A DNA stretch of 64,000 bases from Conus ventricosus (GCA_018398815.1 CM031628.1:13034642-13098641); one strand, 5' to 3'; positions 45,901-56,024 are shown, counted from the stretch's first letter. Program-made: numbers and translations. Notes: generated by a model from the sequence alone, not told the origin.

Positions 45901-46386
45901 AGACATAATGATTAGCTGCAGTCATTGTGTCCACTTACAGGTTTTCAATCAGTGCACCACACATTCCTATTGGGCTGGTACAACTCGATATCCTTCCTGT
46001 CCTCTCCCTCCGTTCCCGCGATCCCACATTCACCCTGCACGTCTGCTAATTTTGAAATCCGCAATTTAAGAACCCGCACATACACCATTTTGAAGGGTTG
46101 TTATGGAGCACCGGCACCGGCACTCAGGGCTAGACACTCATTGAAGTGTGAAAACCACATGTCGGACGACCACGAACAATTTTTTTTTTTCCTTTTCTCT
46201 TCTTTGTTAGAAAACAAACAAAACTGGATGTACACAACAGGTGATCCTTGGTTGTATGAAGATCATCCGAGATTATTGTGTGAACACATGTTAGTGCGAG
46301 TGTTTGAGTGTGTGTTGAGCACAATGAGTTGATCCCAAGAATTGCGCTATATAAAATCCATACATTATTGTTTATTATTATTATTA
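45901..46386 (+). mobile_element. Probable SINE/LINE 3' tail ending in (ATT)n
   Basis: Only the end is convincing: GAATTGCGCTATATAAAATC followed by ATTATTGTTTATTATT, with the same GCGCTRTRTAA plus ATT-repeat layout as the end of SINE family A. The rest (45901-46320) is unrecognised. Confidence 0.45.
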
Positions 46387-46640
46387 TTAAGAGCCTGAAA
46401 GGTGCCCTTAACACAGCACAGCCACTGATAAAGGAGCTTACAAACCTCTGATGAAGAGCCTGAAAGGTGCCCTAACACAGCACTGATAAAGGACTTACTA
46501 ACCTCTGATGGACAGCCTGAAAGGTGCCCTAACACAGCCACTGATAAAGGAGCTTACTAACTCTGATGGACAGCCTGAAAGGTGCCCTAACACAGCACTG
46601 CTAAGGAGCTTACTAACCTCTGATGAAGAGCCTGAAAGGT
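46387..46640. repeat. Tandem copies of an exon end plus splice donor, about 58 bp, 4-5 copies
   Basis: On the minus strand each unit reads CACCTTTCAGGCTCTTCATC, AGAGGTTAGTAAG, then about 34 intronic bases ending TGTGTTAGGG. The first unit is the true 3' end of the G-alpha-like exon at 46618-46748. The others repeat its last 24 coding bases and its donor, with variants GTCCATC and AGAGTTAGTAAG. The array ends at the (ATT)n tail. Confidence 0.9.
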
Positions 46641-46748
46641 GAAGGAAGTCTTCCCGGCATCGGCCACCTTCACCCAGGCCTTGTCCACATCCTCTTTGGT
46701 GGGCTTGTAGTCAGGGGGCAGTAATTTCTGTCCAGGGAGTTCAGGAAA
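46618..46748 (-). CDS. G-protein alpha subunit-like, internal exon (switch I region)
   Basis: Heterotrimeric G-alpha subunits bind GTP and relay signals from membrane receptors. Bounded by an acceptor (GATGGTTTCAG) and a donor (GAG/GTTAGTAAG). Joined to the exon at 63907-64000, the split codon gives GAYFLNSLDR, matching the A.YYLNDLDR of animal G-alpha. After a C5 run (46714-46718) the alternative frame reads DYKPTKEDVDKAWVKVADAG and FTFQALHQR, matching Y.PT..DV...RVK and FTF.DL. The two halves are out of frame by one base. The total length, 45 versus 44 residues, fits the family. The switch I arginine (RVKTTG) is tryptophan, and the magnesium-binding threonine is valine. So either a diverged, GTPase-impaired G-alpha, or a pseudogene, or a base missed in the C run. 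The DVGGQ exon was not found. Confidence 0.72.
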
Positions 46749-46759
46749 CTGAAACCATC
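46749..46759 (-). promoter_or_regulatory. Splice acceptor of the inner G-alpha-like exon
   Basis: GATGGTTTCAG before TTTCCTGAAC. The pyrimidine tract is short, but the AG gives the correct phase to complete the split tyrosine codon from the exon 17 kb upstream. Confidence 0.6.
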
Positions 46760-47130
46760 AAGCGCTACACAGTAAGCTCAACAACTGGGAGCTACAGCTG
46801 ATAAAATGCATTTTCCTTTAAATAAGGTGTAAATATATCAAAGTGCTGCACTGAGGAAAATAAGCCTCTGAAACTAAATGTGCGGTCCAGCAAGATGGTT
46901 CCCCACCCTCGTCTCTCCCTACCCTCCTGAGAAGTGGGTGGCTATGCTGCTAATCACTCTTTGCATTTTGACAAGAAAGAACATTTTCCCCTATGATTTT
47001 CTTTGTTTATTTGGTTTGGTTTTGTTTTGTTTGGGGTGTTGTTTCTTTTTGTTGTTTTTTTGCTGGTAACAGATGTGGTCTAAAGCATACTACAGAACCC
47101 GCAGGAAAAATCTAAAAAAGATCACTGGTT
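46749..47130. other. Intron sequence of the G-alpha-like gene
   Basis: Polypyrimidine-type acceptor sequence directly upstream of the exon (minus strand), then AT-rich sequence without other features. Confidence 0.5.
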
Positions 47131-47310
47131 TTGTTCAATTAACTGATGTTTATTATTAAGCTGCTAGTCATCTCCATTCACTCAATTAGCAGATCACGCT
47201 TTCACTCATCTAGAGTCAATGAATTAACTTTACTAGTCCTGCTTTCATCTTCAGCTGACAAAATAATGTACCAGGACTTCATTTATCTCTAATTGATGAA
47301 TTCATTACTC
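47131..47310. repeat. Diverged copies of an AT-rich ~50-bp repeat
   Basis: CTTCATTTATCTCTAATTGATGAATTCAT and neighbouring phrases repeat the theme seen at 51030-51830 (TTCATTTATCTTCAGTTGAT, GAATTAATGTATCA). Confidence 0.65.
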
Positions 47311-47709
47311 AAAGAAATCAAGGAATGGGAGAAATATCCAGACCACTTGAAACACCTCTACCAAATTGCCATCGCTCCAAAACTTGGAAGACATTGTCGA
47401 GAATGGCCAGAAGGCAAAACCAACGCAGAAATTCTGATGTGATAAGAAATCTGAAGGATCACTTATGCAAACTAGAGCAAAGCCACAATACCATAGACCA
47501 TCTTTCAAATCTGAACATCAAGAGAGGAAGTGGCCGCACATCCAGACTTAAGGGACGAGCAAGAAACATCACCAACCAACCAAACATTGGAATAATCTCA
47601 AGGCCAACACTGCGAAAACTCCTAGAGATTGGGGCAAACTCATACTGGGCCTTTCCAATAACAGACACAAAAGATGACTTTGAATCTCTCAGGGCCCTAA
47701 GCGCATAAT
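47285..47709 (+). pseudogene. Possible LINE-derived coding remnant
   Basis: The plus strand reads LLKEIKEWEKYPDHLKHLYQ then IAIAPKLGRHCREWPEGKTN (47301-47430). In a second frame, ending at 47709, it reads GANSYWAFPITDTKDDFESL. The first block recalls linker sequence in RNase H-bearing LINE proteins, but I am not certain. No catalytic motif is visible. Confidence 0.3.
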
Positions 47710-47823
47710 GTAGACGCATGTGCGCTGGTGTGTGTTCCTCAGTCGGGTGATGCCAGCATGTTTATTAGAGAGTCCATGGACATGAGTGTGCAAGCGTTGG
47801 TGTGAGAGTGTGTGCCCGAGAGA

Positions 47824-48831
47824 TAAGATAAGATAATGTTGCTTATAGCCCAGCCGACCGCAAAGGGCCACATCAGGGCTGTCACCACGTTAAAATCAAC
47901 TCACCAGTCATTTAAAAAAAAAAAAAAAAACCAACTTTCACACATCTCGTTAAATGACATCGTCTACAAACGCACCAGAAACTTTGTTAAAAATCTTTCT
48001 GCCGTAAAATCTTAAATCAGATGAAAAATGTTAATCTCTCTCAAAAACTCAAGGATCACGTCAGGCGGGACATCCCTGAACAGGATCTTCATGGACTCCG
48101 CTGTAAAATGTTTGTGTCTCACATCGTGCAAGTCCCAACACTCTAAAAGAACATGTTTCATTGTGAGTGGCGCATGACATGGAATGCACCACGGAGCTTC
48201 TTCACTCTTTAAAAGGTAAGAATGGGTAAAATACGAATGGCCGGTGTGCAGCCGGCACAGAACCGTTTCCTCTTTACGACCACCCGACGTAGATGGGAGG
48301 AAGTCCTTAAGGTTTGGACAGATCTGAAAGAGTTTGTTATTCGTCTGTGTGTTCCAATCCTCCTGCCAGAGGTCTCTCACATAATCGTTAATTTTGGGTT
48401 TCACATCTGAGCAGGGGATATAAGTGTTGGACAGTTTCTCTCTTGTGGCATTCTTGGCTAAACGATCAACCATTTCGTTCCCGCCGATGCCAACATGACC
48501 AGGAACCCAAGCAAGAGTAATGTTGTCACCGTCCGCCTTCAACTTGCTAAAAAGTTCAAAAAAAAGTAAAAGTTCTGGATGCTGAAGGTTGCGGCCACCT
48601 ATGGCCTCCAAAGCTGACAGCGAATCCGACAGAACCAGAAAGTCCCTCTTCGAAGAATGTGAGATTATCTTCAAAGCCAGTACCAGAGCAGTAAGTTCAG
48701 CAGAATAGACAGAAGCATCTGAATGTATATGTTCCAACAGTATCTGAGAAGGAGCCCCAGGGCAGTAGGCTGCACAGGCCACGCCATCCTCAGACTTGGA
48801 ACCGTCAGTGAAAACTTTTTGATAGGATGGG
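47824..48831 (-). mobile_element. RNase H-bearing LINE (I/Ingi-like), 5'-truncated, with target-site duplication
   Basis: On the minus strand it runs from the truncation at 48831 through an RNase H coding region to 48012. A 3' UTR with an A run (47912-47929 on plus) ends in GGCTATAAGCAACATTATCT and TTATC repeats at 47824. It is flanked by GTGCCCGAGAGA (47812-47823) and GTGCCTGAGAGA (48832-48843), 11 of 12 identical, taken as the target-site duplication. Another 3' end of the family lies at 31735-31805. Confidence 0.88.
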
Positions 48832-48836
48832 GTGCC
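48012..48836 (-). pseudogene. RNase H domain and C-terminus of a LINE ORF2
   Basis: The domain degrades the RNA strand of the RNA/DNA hybrid during retrotransposition. An unbroken frame of about 270 codons contains KVFTDGSKSEDG (first aspartate), SAELTALVLAL (glutamate), FLVLSDSLSALEAI (aspartate), AWVPGHVGIGGNEMVDRLAK (histidine and last aspartate), so all four catalytic residues are present. Then comes CRLHTGHSYFTHSYLLK and a zinc-like C..C....T..HVLLEC. The frame continues upstream into the adjacent CA repeat, but element sequence starts only at about residue GTPSYQK. The reverse transcriptase is absent through 5' truncation. The intact frame implies a young insertion. Confidence 0.9.
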
Positions 48837-48861
48837 TGAGAGAGTGAGTGTGTATGCGTGT

Positions 48862-48862
48862 G

Positions 48863-48905
<43 letters not shown>

Positions 48906-49680
48906 ATGTGTGTGTGTGTGGTGGTTGGGTGTGTTCATCAGTGGGGGATGCCAGCGTGTTAATAGTCCATGGGCATGAGTGTGCAAGCGTTGGGGTGCGA
49001 GTGTGTGTGTGAGAGAATGAGTGTGTATGTGTGTGTGCGTGTGTGTATGTGTGTGTGGGGGGTGTGGGAGGGGGAAGGAGTTGTTGTTGTTCTTGTTATG
49101 TGTATGTGTGTGCGCACGTGGTGCGTGCACGTATATGTTGTTTTTGATGGTCTTGGTCTTGTTCTTGTTCTTGATCCTAAGTCATCTTCTGAACATTCAC
49201 ACACGCTGTCACTACACACATACGCTTGCACACGCATTCACACACACACGCATGCACATACACACACACATACAAACGTGTGCGCTATGTTCGCTCACTC
49301 CTACCCACACACATATACACATGCGTGCATGTGCACATCCACACCCACACTTGTGCGCACATACACATGAACGCACAAATGCACACGCACATACTTACAC
49401 GCCCACATACAAAGACACACACACATATACATAGATATATGTAAACATATATATGCAGATATGTGTGTGCGCTCACACAAACCCATAAACCACACATACA
49501 CACATGCACATGCACTTCTGCACGCGCACATACATGCAGGCACACACACACACACACACATATACACACAAATGCGCACACACACGAACGCCCACACACA
49601 CACATGGGCCTGTGCCCACACATCCTTACACAGACATGTGTACATTCACTACACACACATTGTCATGTGACGTAGCCTCA
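48862..49680. repeat. GT-rich then CA-rich low-complexity block
   Basis: GT runs 48862-48920 and 49020-49065, TTGTTCTTG triplets, then about 450 bp of irregular CA/CATA/CACG (49200-49660). The GT-rich and CA-rich halves could pair as a large imperfect hairpin. No genes. Confidence 0.9.
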
Positions 49681-51030
49681 CATCAAGGCATGTGACGCTC
49701 CATCACATGTAGTTAGTGATATGAATCATTTCCCCATGCCACTACTGAAAAGGAAGAATATTCGTGTGGCTTGACTAGTGTAGCGGGCGTCCCCAAATAA
49801 TTGTGAGTATGACTCGGTAAAGAAACAAACGTGGTCATTGGGTGAAAGTGACCACTGAGAGATAGTTTAACAAGGGCTGGTAAGGTGCTGGTCATGTGTT
49901 TTGAACACTGAGTATGCACTCACTAGGAGGAGGGAGGAAAGAATCAGTTTTAACCCAGCAGATGGCCTAGAGACTCGAACCTGTCAGGACGTTGGTCCTC
50001 GCTGCTGACCAGTCATTACCAGGTGAGCGATAGATAGTTGGGGAAAGCTACAGGGGAAAACTTAAAGAAAAGAGAAAGAAAGAATTCATATGTTGAATTA
50101 AGAAGCAGGTTACTTACACGAACCTTATTCGTGTTTCAGCCCTTCACCTTTTACCCTTCGCCCTTCACCCTTCACCTTTCACCCCGTGAGGTGGTTGAAG
50201 ATGGCCATGGTGTGGGGAACACACCGGTAGGCAGCCCCAGGAATTAAGGACTCCAGGGAGAGGAGTCGGGAACTCGTCATCTCTCCAGGGACAGGAGAAG
50301 ACGAGGGAGAGGAGTTGGAACTCATCTCTCCAGTGACAAGAAGAGTCGAGGGAGAGGAGTCGGAAGTCATATCTCCAGGACGGGAGAAATCGAGGGGGCG
50401 AGATGATGTCTGAGAGAGACAGGGAATCCTGAAAGGATGAGGCGAGTCGTAATTCGGATGCAGGCATAGCATCAAGGAGTGAGAGAATCATTTATTTTCC
50501 TGGTCTGGATTTTGTGGGCCAATGTTGTGTGAAGGCCGTGACTTTATGAAGTCTTGAGTGAGTTAGTTTGCCTCTCAGTGGAAAGAGAGCTACATGTATA
50601 AAATCTGTTTATAAATTGTTTGATGTGATTTAGTAAAGTGTTTTCCCGAAGGAGAGGGGGGAGAAGAAAAAAACATTCGGTAGTGCGCCTTTTGGTTGAT
50701 TGGAAAGATTGCGTGTGCGTATGGAGTAAATGCTGTCATGAATGCGCGTGTGCAAAAGTGACAGTGTGACACACATACAAAAAAAAAATAAATATAAAAA
50801 AAACCAATAATGGTAGGTAGGCACTCAAAGTCTGATCAGCGCGTTGGGCTAACGCGTAGGTCACACAATCTGTTGAGTTGTAGCTACGAGACCCTCCTCT
50901 TCAACTTAGTTAATTCATTTATCCATCAGCTTAAAATAATGCGTAGTGTGGTCTCAAAACTCAGCAGATGTGCTGTAGCGTATATGGACTAGTCCGCATG
51001 CAGTGATGCCTCCTTGATGAAACCGAAACT
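49681..51030. repeat. Mostly unique sequence with two short degenerate repeats
   Basis: CCCTTCACC/CCCTTCGCC repeats at 50139-50185. About three copies of a ~65-bp unit with GGGAGAGGAGT and CATCTCTCCAG at 50250-50400. No gene recognised. Confidence 0.6.
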
Positions 51031-51566
51031 GAAATTGATGAATTTATGCACTGGACCTTCATTTATTTTTACTAAACAAATAATATCATAGGCCTTCATT
51101 TCTGTTACCTTAAAATCAGCTAATGAGTTAATTTTTAAAGCTTTATTTATTTTCAGTTGATGAATTAATGTATCACGCCTTCACTTATCTCTAGTCAATT
51201 AATATACGGCATTCATTTATCTTCAGTTGATGAGTTTATGTATCAATCTTTCATTAATCTTAAATTGATGGATTAATGCAATTGATGAATTGATGTTACA
51301 GGCTTTTTCTTTATCTCTAGTCAATAAATTTATGCACCATTTATCTTTAGTTGACATAACAATGTACCTTTCCTACATTTATCTCAAGACATAAATCAAA
51401 GAAACTGTTCTGTAACTTATCTGCAGTCAATGAAAAATGAACTACCGGTAGGCCTTCATTTATCTTTCGTAAATTGTTTGATGCTATAAGTGTACATCAG
51501 TGTACAGGGTTTTACCTTTTAGTCAAAGACTTACTGTCCAATGCCTGCACTTATCTTTAGTCCAAG
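51031..51566. repeat. Degenerate AT-rich tandem repeat, ~50-bp unit
   Basis: Variations on TTCATTTATCTTCAGTTGAT and GAATTAATGTATCA recur at roughly 45-60-bp intervals. The array continues after the sequence gap to about 51830. Confidence 0.8.
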
Positions 51567-51666
51567 NNNNNNNNNNNNNNNNNNNNNNNNNNNNNNNNNN
51601 NNNNNNNNNNNNNNNNNNNNNNNNNNNNNNNNNNNNNNNNNNNNNNNNNNNNNNNNNNNNNNNNNN
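51567..51666. other. Assembly gap (100 N)
   Basis: Exactly 100 Ns inside the AT-rich repeat. A round 100 is usually a placeholder, so the true array length is unknown. Confidence 0.99.
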
Positions 51667-52115
51667 GATCAATGTGCCATGTCTTCATTTATCTCCAGCT
51701 AATACACTCATGAACCAGGTCTTCATCCATCTTTGGTCAATGAATTAATGTCAGGTCTTTACTTATCTTCAGTTCATCGATTAAAATGGGAAATGTCCTC
51801 ATTTACATTCTGTTAATGATTTAACATACTGAACCTTCAACAGCTGTGAACATCCAGTCTATCTGTATGTATCTGAGCCCAAAAATGCATGGGAGACATT
51901 TACTCAACCTCCAATTTTTTTTAAACAGGTAATAAAACAGAATCCATTGTGTGTATTAAAAGAAAATCAGTTAACTAAGCTTAAAAAGCGACAGAAAGTA
52001 AACGAATTAGAAAAGTACTAATCAAATATGTTGCCTCCCTTCCCTTCACAAACTCCTCGTTTCCTGACTTTTCCCCAATGCCCACCATGTTCCCTCCTCC
52101 CCAGTGGTTCAGCAA
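51667..52115. repeat. End of the AT-rich ~50-bp array, then unique sequence
   Basis: Repeat phrases such as CTTCATTTATCTCC and TCTTCATCCATCTTTGGTCA continue to about 51830. 51831-52115 has no recognised feature. Confidence 0.7.
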
Positions 52116-53933
52116 CAGGGTTCCCAGGTGCTGGGCATGAAGAAAAAAAAGGACCTTTAAAGGACTTATAAGGACCTCAGGTCATCTGAAAAGGACCTTC
52201 GCCTACATGACTTTATAGCATAAACTGCAGAAAGAAATTCTTCTATCTTCCACCCAGTTGCTTCACAGCCTGTGTGAAAGGCATTGTGCACAGTGACAGC
52301 TTCCAACATGCAGCAAGGAAACCTCATGGTTGTCTTTGAGGTCACAGCTGAAGGTTTTATAGACAGTCCAGTTCACGTTGGGTCATCCATGCCAAGCTGT
52401 AACAGGTCACTCTTTTTCAGATTGAAATCTTTGAAGGCAGACTGAAACTTGTCTGTCATGTCCTTTCCCTTAGCATGGCCCAAAAACTCTGATGTCAAAT
52501 AACGCGAAGACCATTTGCTTCATGTGGTTCTGCTTGTTCAAAGACTCATCCAAGAGAAAAACATATCCAAGTTGTGAGGAAGCCTTGACATTCTTTTGCA
52601 GCAGTTCAGAAAATCAGGGTTCAAGCCCAAATGTTGTCAGTATTAGCATCTTGTTTCCCCACATTTAAATCTGACAGCTTTGTCACTGTCTGGGAACACT
52701 AATCTGAACAATTCTCAACTCTGTTCAGATGATTTATAACTGTAGTAGCAGTCAAACAACTTTCAATAATGCCCACATTGCTTCAGACTTTAAAATTGAA
52801 CCTTGTGAAGATTGCTACTTTGCTTCAGACTTTAATCGAACCTTGTCAAGATTGCTACTAACCCTAGATCGCTGTGGCTGGACTTGAGCTGACGGACATT
52901 CACTGCTGGCACTACTAGTGCTGCTACAGGTACTGGAAGTGACTGTACTTGACACACTTTTTGTTGTAACAGACGTACATAGAAGGAATGAAAAAATCAG
53001 TCATGCTGCATCTGGTATCTGCCTTGAATTTCCGTTCATTTTTCTGATGTCTGTCATTCTTAGTGTGCTGCCTAAAACCACTCTTGCCATCGATGCCAGT
53101 GTTAATGAAACTGCACAAAAAAAGGCAGCATGCTTGTCAGTTGCATCCTTCCTAACCCACTCAAAAAATCCTTCGAAGTTAACCATGCATCTTGAAAGGA
53201 ACAGTTTGATGACATTTTGAAATTTCAGTGCAGCATATGAACACAATCTTCCAGACAATAAGACACGCATCTATCAGTGCAGCATATGAACACAATCTTC
53301 CAGACAATAAGATACACATCTATCAATAGCAGGTCAACCACAATGCAGGGAGATGGTGAAGTCAAAACTGTCTTTGTGAGTGCAGACACACGAAGCATGT
53401 AGCTGTTGTCCGATGCAATTCATTATATCGGCAAGCTCAGAAGCCGCCATGCTATATACTATAGATATCAACTGTAAATAATTTCGGTTTCTTCTCCTTA
53501 CTTTTTAAAATTTCCTTTACACTGAACATGACATTTTCACCATAGAATTTTTTTTACCAAAATTGACTTGGCAACATGCTGTGAACGTTAGCACCACGAC
53601 TTCACGCAAAAAGACTCTACATCAGCCTCAGAGAAATGCTCCAGCCATAAAGTGATGCCAGCCAGTTCACAACATCATGCCAGGCTAGCTTTTTCGTCTG
53701 CTGCAGTACAATATCACGCTGGCTGCAACTTGCTGATTTACGTCTTTAACTGTCAGATTTTATATCAGTTTCTTTCTCTCATTTTTTATCTAAAAAGGAC
53801 TGAACAGTACCTTTCACAAACTAAAAGGACCTCCTGATAATTTAAAAGGACCAACTTGCTGAATAAAAGCACTTGAAAGGCCTGTTGACCAAAATCCAGT
53901 TTGCAAGGACTTAAAAGGCCCCTACAAACCCTG
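52116..53933 (-). mobile_element. hAT-like DNA transposon remnant
   Basis: The ends are inverted repeats: CAGGGTTCCCAGGTG at 52116 and, read inward on the minus strand from 53933, CAGGGTTTGTAGGGG. CAGGGTT-type ends are characteristic of hAT elements. AAGGACCTTTAAAGGAC-type sequence lies just inside both ends. The interior encodes a degraded transposase-like protein on the minus strand. An 8-bp target duplication is not clear (AGCAA occurs on both sides but offset). Internal duplications occur at 52780-52860 and 53224-53324. Confidence 0.75.
52200..53270 (-). pseudogene. Transposase-like protein of the hAT-like element
   Basis: N-terminal part at about 53200-52990: FEGFFEWVRKDATDKHAAF, then in another frame SINTGIDGKSGFRQHTKNDR and HQKNERKFKADTRCSMTDFF. 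This fits the 'W....D..DK..A.C..C......G...L..H....KH' zinc-finger start of hAT-related proteins. Near 52560-52250 come GYVFLLDESLNKQNHMKQM, KFQSAFKDFNLKKSDLLQLG and DDPNVNWTVYKTFSCDLKD, a block common in metazoan hAT-derived proteins. Multiple frameshifts and no dimerisation domain show it is non-functional. The family name is my inference from these blocks and the terminal repeats. Confidence 0.65.
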
Positions 53934-53999
53934 AGCAAAACAGCCTGTCTCTACTATGGCTGGGAAAACACCAGAGCCCCACATGTTCCCTCTTGGCCC

Positions 54000-54290
54000 A
54001 TGGAAAGACATGCTGAATTGACACAGGTCAGCCACAAAACCCTGGCTGTCTTGTCCACGGAAAAACATGCTGAACTGAGACAGGTCTAGCCACAAAACCC
54101 TGGCTGTCCTGTCCAGGAAAGACATGCTGAATTGACACAGGTCCAGCCACAAACCTGGCGTCCGTCCAGGAAAAGACATGCTGAACTGAGACAGGTCTAG
54201 CCACAAAACCCTGGCTGTCCTGTCCACGGAAAGACATGCTGAATGAGACAGGTCTAGCCACAAAACCCTGGCTGCCCGTCTTGGAAGACA
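54000..54290. repeat. ~57-bp tandem repeat, 5 copies
   Basis: Unit GGAAAGACATGCTGAATTGA, CACAGGTC.AGCCACAAAACC, CTGGCTGTCTTGTCCAC with small indels. It starts about 65 bp outside the hAT-like element. The unit's CACAAAACCCTGG recalls the element's terminal CTACAAACCCTG, possibly by chance. Confidence 0.92.
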
Positions 54291-55107
54291 TTATGGAAGC
54301 ACCTCAAATGTGGTCCACGGACCTGTGCTCAGCCAACCTGGTTTGGAAGACTTGGCATTCGACATCCCCACCAAGGATGGTCCCCAGCAGTCATAGGCTG
54401 ACAAAGATCGTGTTCCTTCTCTGTACGGCATGATGTCATATTTTACTAACATTGTCATTTGCTTGTCCAAGTGGACTGAGTTTAATGTTTATACCGACCA
54501 TTACTTGGATTTAAGTACAACATACAGTTCTTACTGACACAGTCAATGCCATCTCAACATCAGAGCCTTAGAGTTTGGATAGATGCTTCCTTCCTTTCCA
54601 GTGCTTGTCTTTGTCACAAAGGTCAAGTCAGTTTTTCCCTGGGCAGTTTCCCAGTCTGGGTCAAAATGACCCTTTGTCACAAAAACACACACACAAAACA
54701 AACAAACAAACAAGCAACGGAAGCTACATAAAAACAACTCATGGCCCACTGCTGAAACTGGACAAACAAACAAGCAACGGAAGCTACATAAAAGCAACTC
54801 ACGGCCCACTGCTGAAACTGGACATCAAACATTAGAGACACATTTGGTCATAATTTGACACCTAACGCCCAAAATGACCATCTACCGCTTCACTGTCCAC
54901 CTCACTATCATTTTCTGTTTCTTTTTTTGAAACCAGTTCTAAAACAGATGTTTCCTTTCGCAAAATAGCCTTGAAGTCGGTTCCCCATTAATCATCATGT
55001 TCAGAACAAAATTAAATCACAAGTGCCACATTAAACTGCAGGACAGGAGTCTTTAAAAAAATAACATGTTTACAAGAAGAGGAGAAACGTGTTAATGAAT
55101 TAGAGGT
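54291..55107. repeat. Unique sequence with two direct 59-bp copies
   Basis: CAAACAAACAAGCAACGGAA...AACTGGA occurs at 54702-54762 and 54763-54822. A CAAA run precedes it. No gene recognised. Confidence 0.8.
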
Positions 55108-55124
55108 AATAAGGTGCAGGAAGA

Positions 55125-55440
55125 GGAAATAGACAGCATTGAACATATGTTTTAGAGATGCATGCATGTCAATGAATTCTGGAAATCATTGCAAGAATTA
55201 ATAAAAGGAAAGTGTTTAATAGCAAATAATCTGTCTTTGACTGAAAACATAATAATATTTGGAGCAGATGACAATTCCACAACTGATACAACATTCGATC
55301 TTATAATTCTGATAGCCAAACACTACATTTTTAGCTGTAAAATAAACAAATGTAAGCCTTCATTAACAGTATTTCTAAAAATACTAAAGAGAAGATATAT
55401 TCTTGAAAAATACATAGCAATTGAATCTGCCAAAATTTAA
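55125..55440 (+). pseudogene. C-terminal region of a Tx1/L1-type ORF2
   Basis: The frame starts EEIDSIEHMF, then TAG where tryptophan is expected (HLFW.C), then RCMHVNEFWKSLQELI, LSLTENIIIFGADDN, FDLIILIAKHYIFSCKINKC and LKRRYILEKYIAIESAKI before the stop. 'IIFG...N', 'FD.IIL.AK..I..CK' and 'L..RY..EK.IA' are conserved in the tail of Tx1/L1-type proteins. Because the insertion is young, the TAG may have come from a defective source copy or arisen since. Confidence 0.88.
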
Positions 55441-56007
55441 CGCTAACTGGATTAATTATGAGTATTATTTGATAATTGATAATTAGAATTATAGGATACC
55501 TGGATTTTAATATGTGCATGTGTATGTGTATCATTAAATCAAAAGAAGAGAGAAAGTGGGGGTGTGGGTGGGTGGGGAGGGGAGGGGGTGTAAATGGAGT
55601 GAGTGGGTGCGTTGGTTTGCCATTATGTGTTTGTAGTTTATAAGAACTCAGAGGATTGTGTCTAGGATTTTTGTTTGTGTATGTGTTTGTATATCCAAAC
55701 AGCAGCAACAACAACAACAACAAAAAAAACTTTCCTCGGCATACATTGAACTCTCTCTCTTCCATTCAACCCGAAAAAAAAGACAACTCAGTTCTAATAT
55801 GTTTCACGGATCATTTACTACAATATTGTCAAACATGTACAAATATGATTAATAACAAAAATATGTAATAATTTGTATCCGGAAATGTACAGCAAAGAGA
55901 AAGATCATGTTGATGAAAGAATGGAGAAGAGAGAAAGAAGGAACTGTGGAATGGAAGACAGAATGAGGAAAGAAATTTTAAAAAGTATTTTAAAAAAAAA
56001 AAAAAAA
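55125..56007 (+). mobile_element. 5'-truncated Tx1/L1-type LINE with poly(A) tail and perfect 17-bp target-site duplication
   Basis: AATAAGGTGCAGGAAGA occurs at 55108-55124 and again, identical, at 56008-56024. Between them are the C-terminal part of a LINE ORF2, a 3' UTR with G-rich and CAA-rich tracts, and an A run (55991-56009). Truncated 5' end, poly(A) and a long perfect duplication are the signature of L1-type target-primed reverse transcription and indicate a recent event. Confidence 0.93.
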
Positions 56008-56024
56008 AATAAGGTGCAGGAAGA

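Larger units (their letters stand above)
47730..49020. repeat. Two copies of a ~95-bp segment flanking the RNase H LINE
   Basis: 47730-47823 and 48928-49020 share TGTGTTC.TCAGT, GATGCCAGC.TGTT, AGTCCATGG.CATGAGTGTG, CAAGCGTTGG. The LINE lies inside this locally duplicated unit. Confidence 0.85.

Noticed and set aside
48837..49130. N-terminal extension of the RNase H frame
   Set aside because: The histidine/threonine-rich extension is the neighbouring CA/GT repeat read through; the element starts at its target-site duplication.
49000..49660. Small secreted-type cysteine-rich proteins
   Set aside because: The frames are CA/GT dinucleotide translations in every frame and on both strands.
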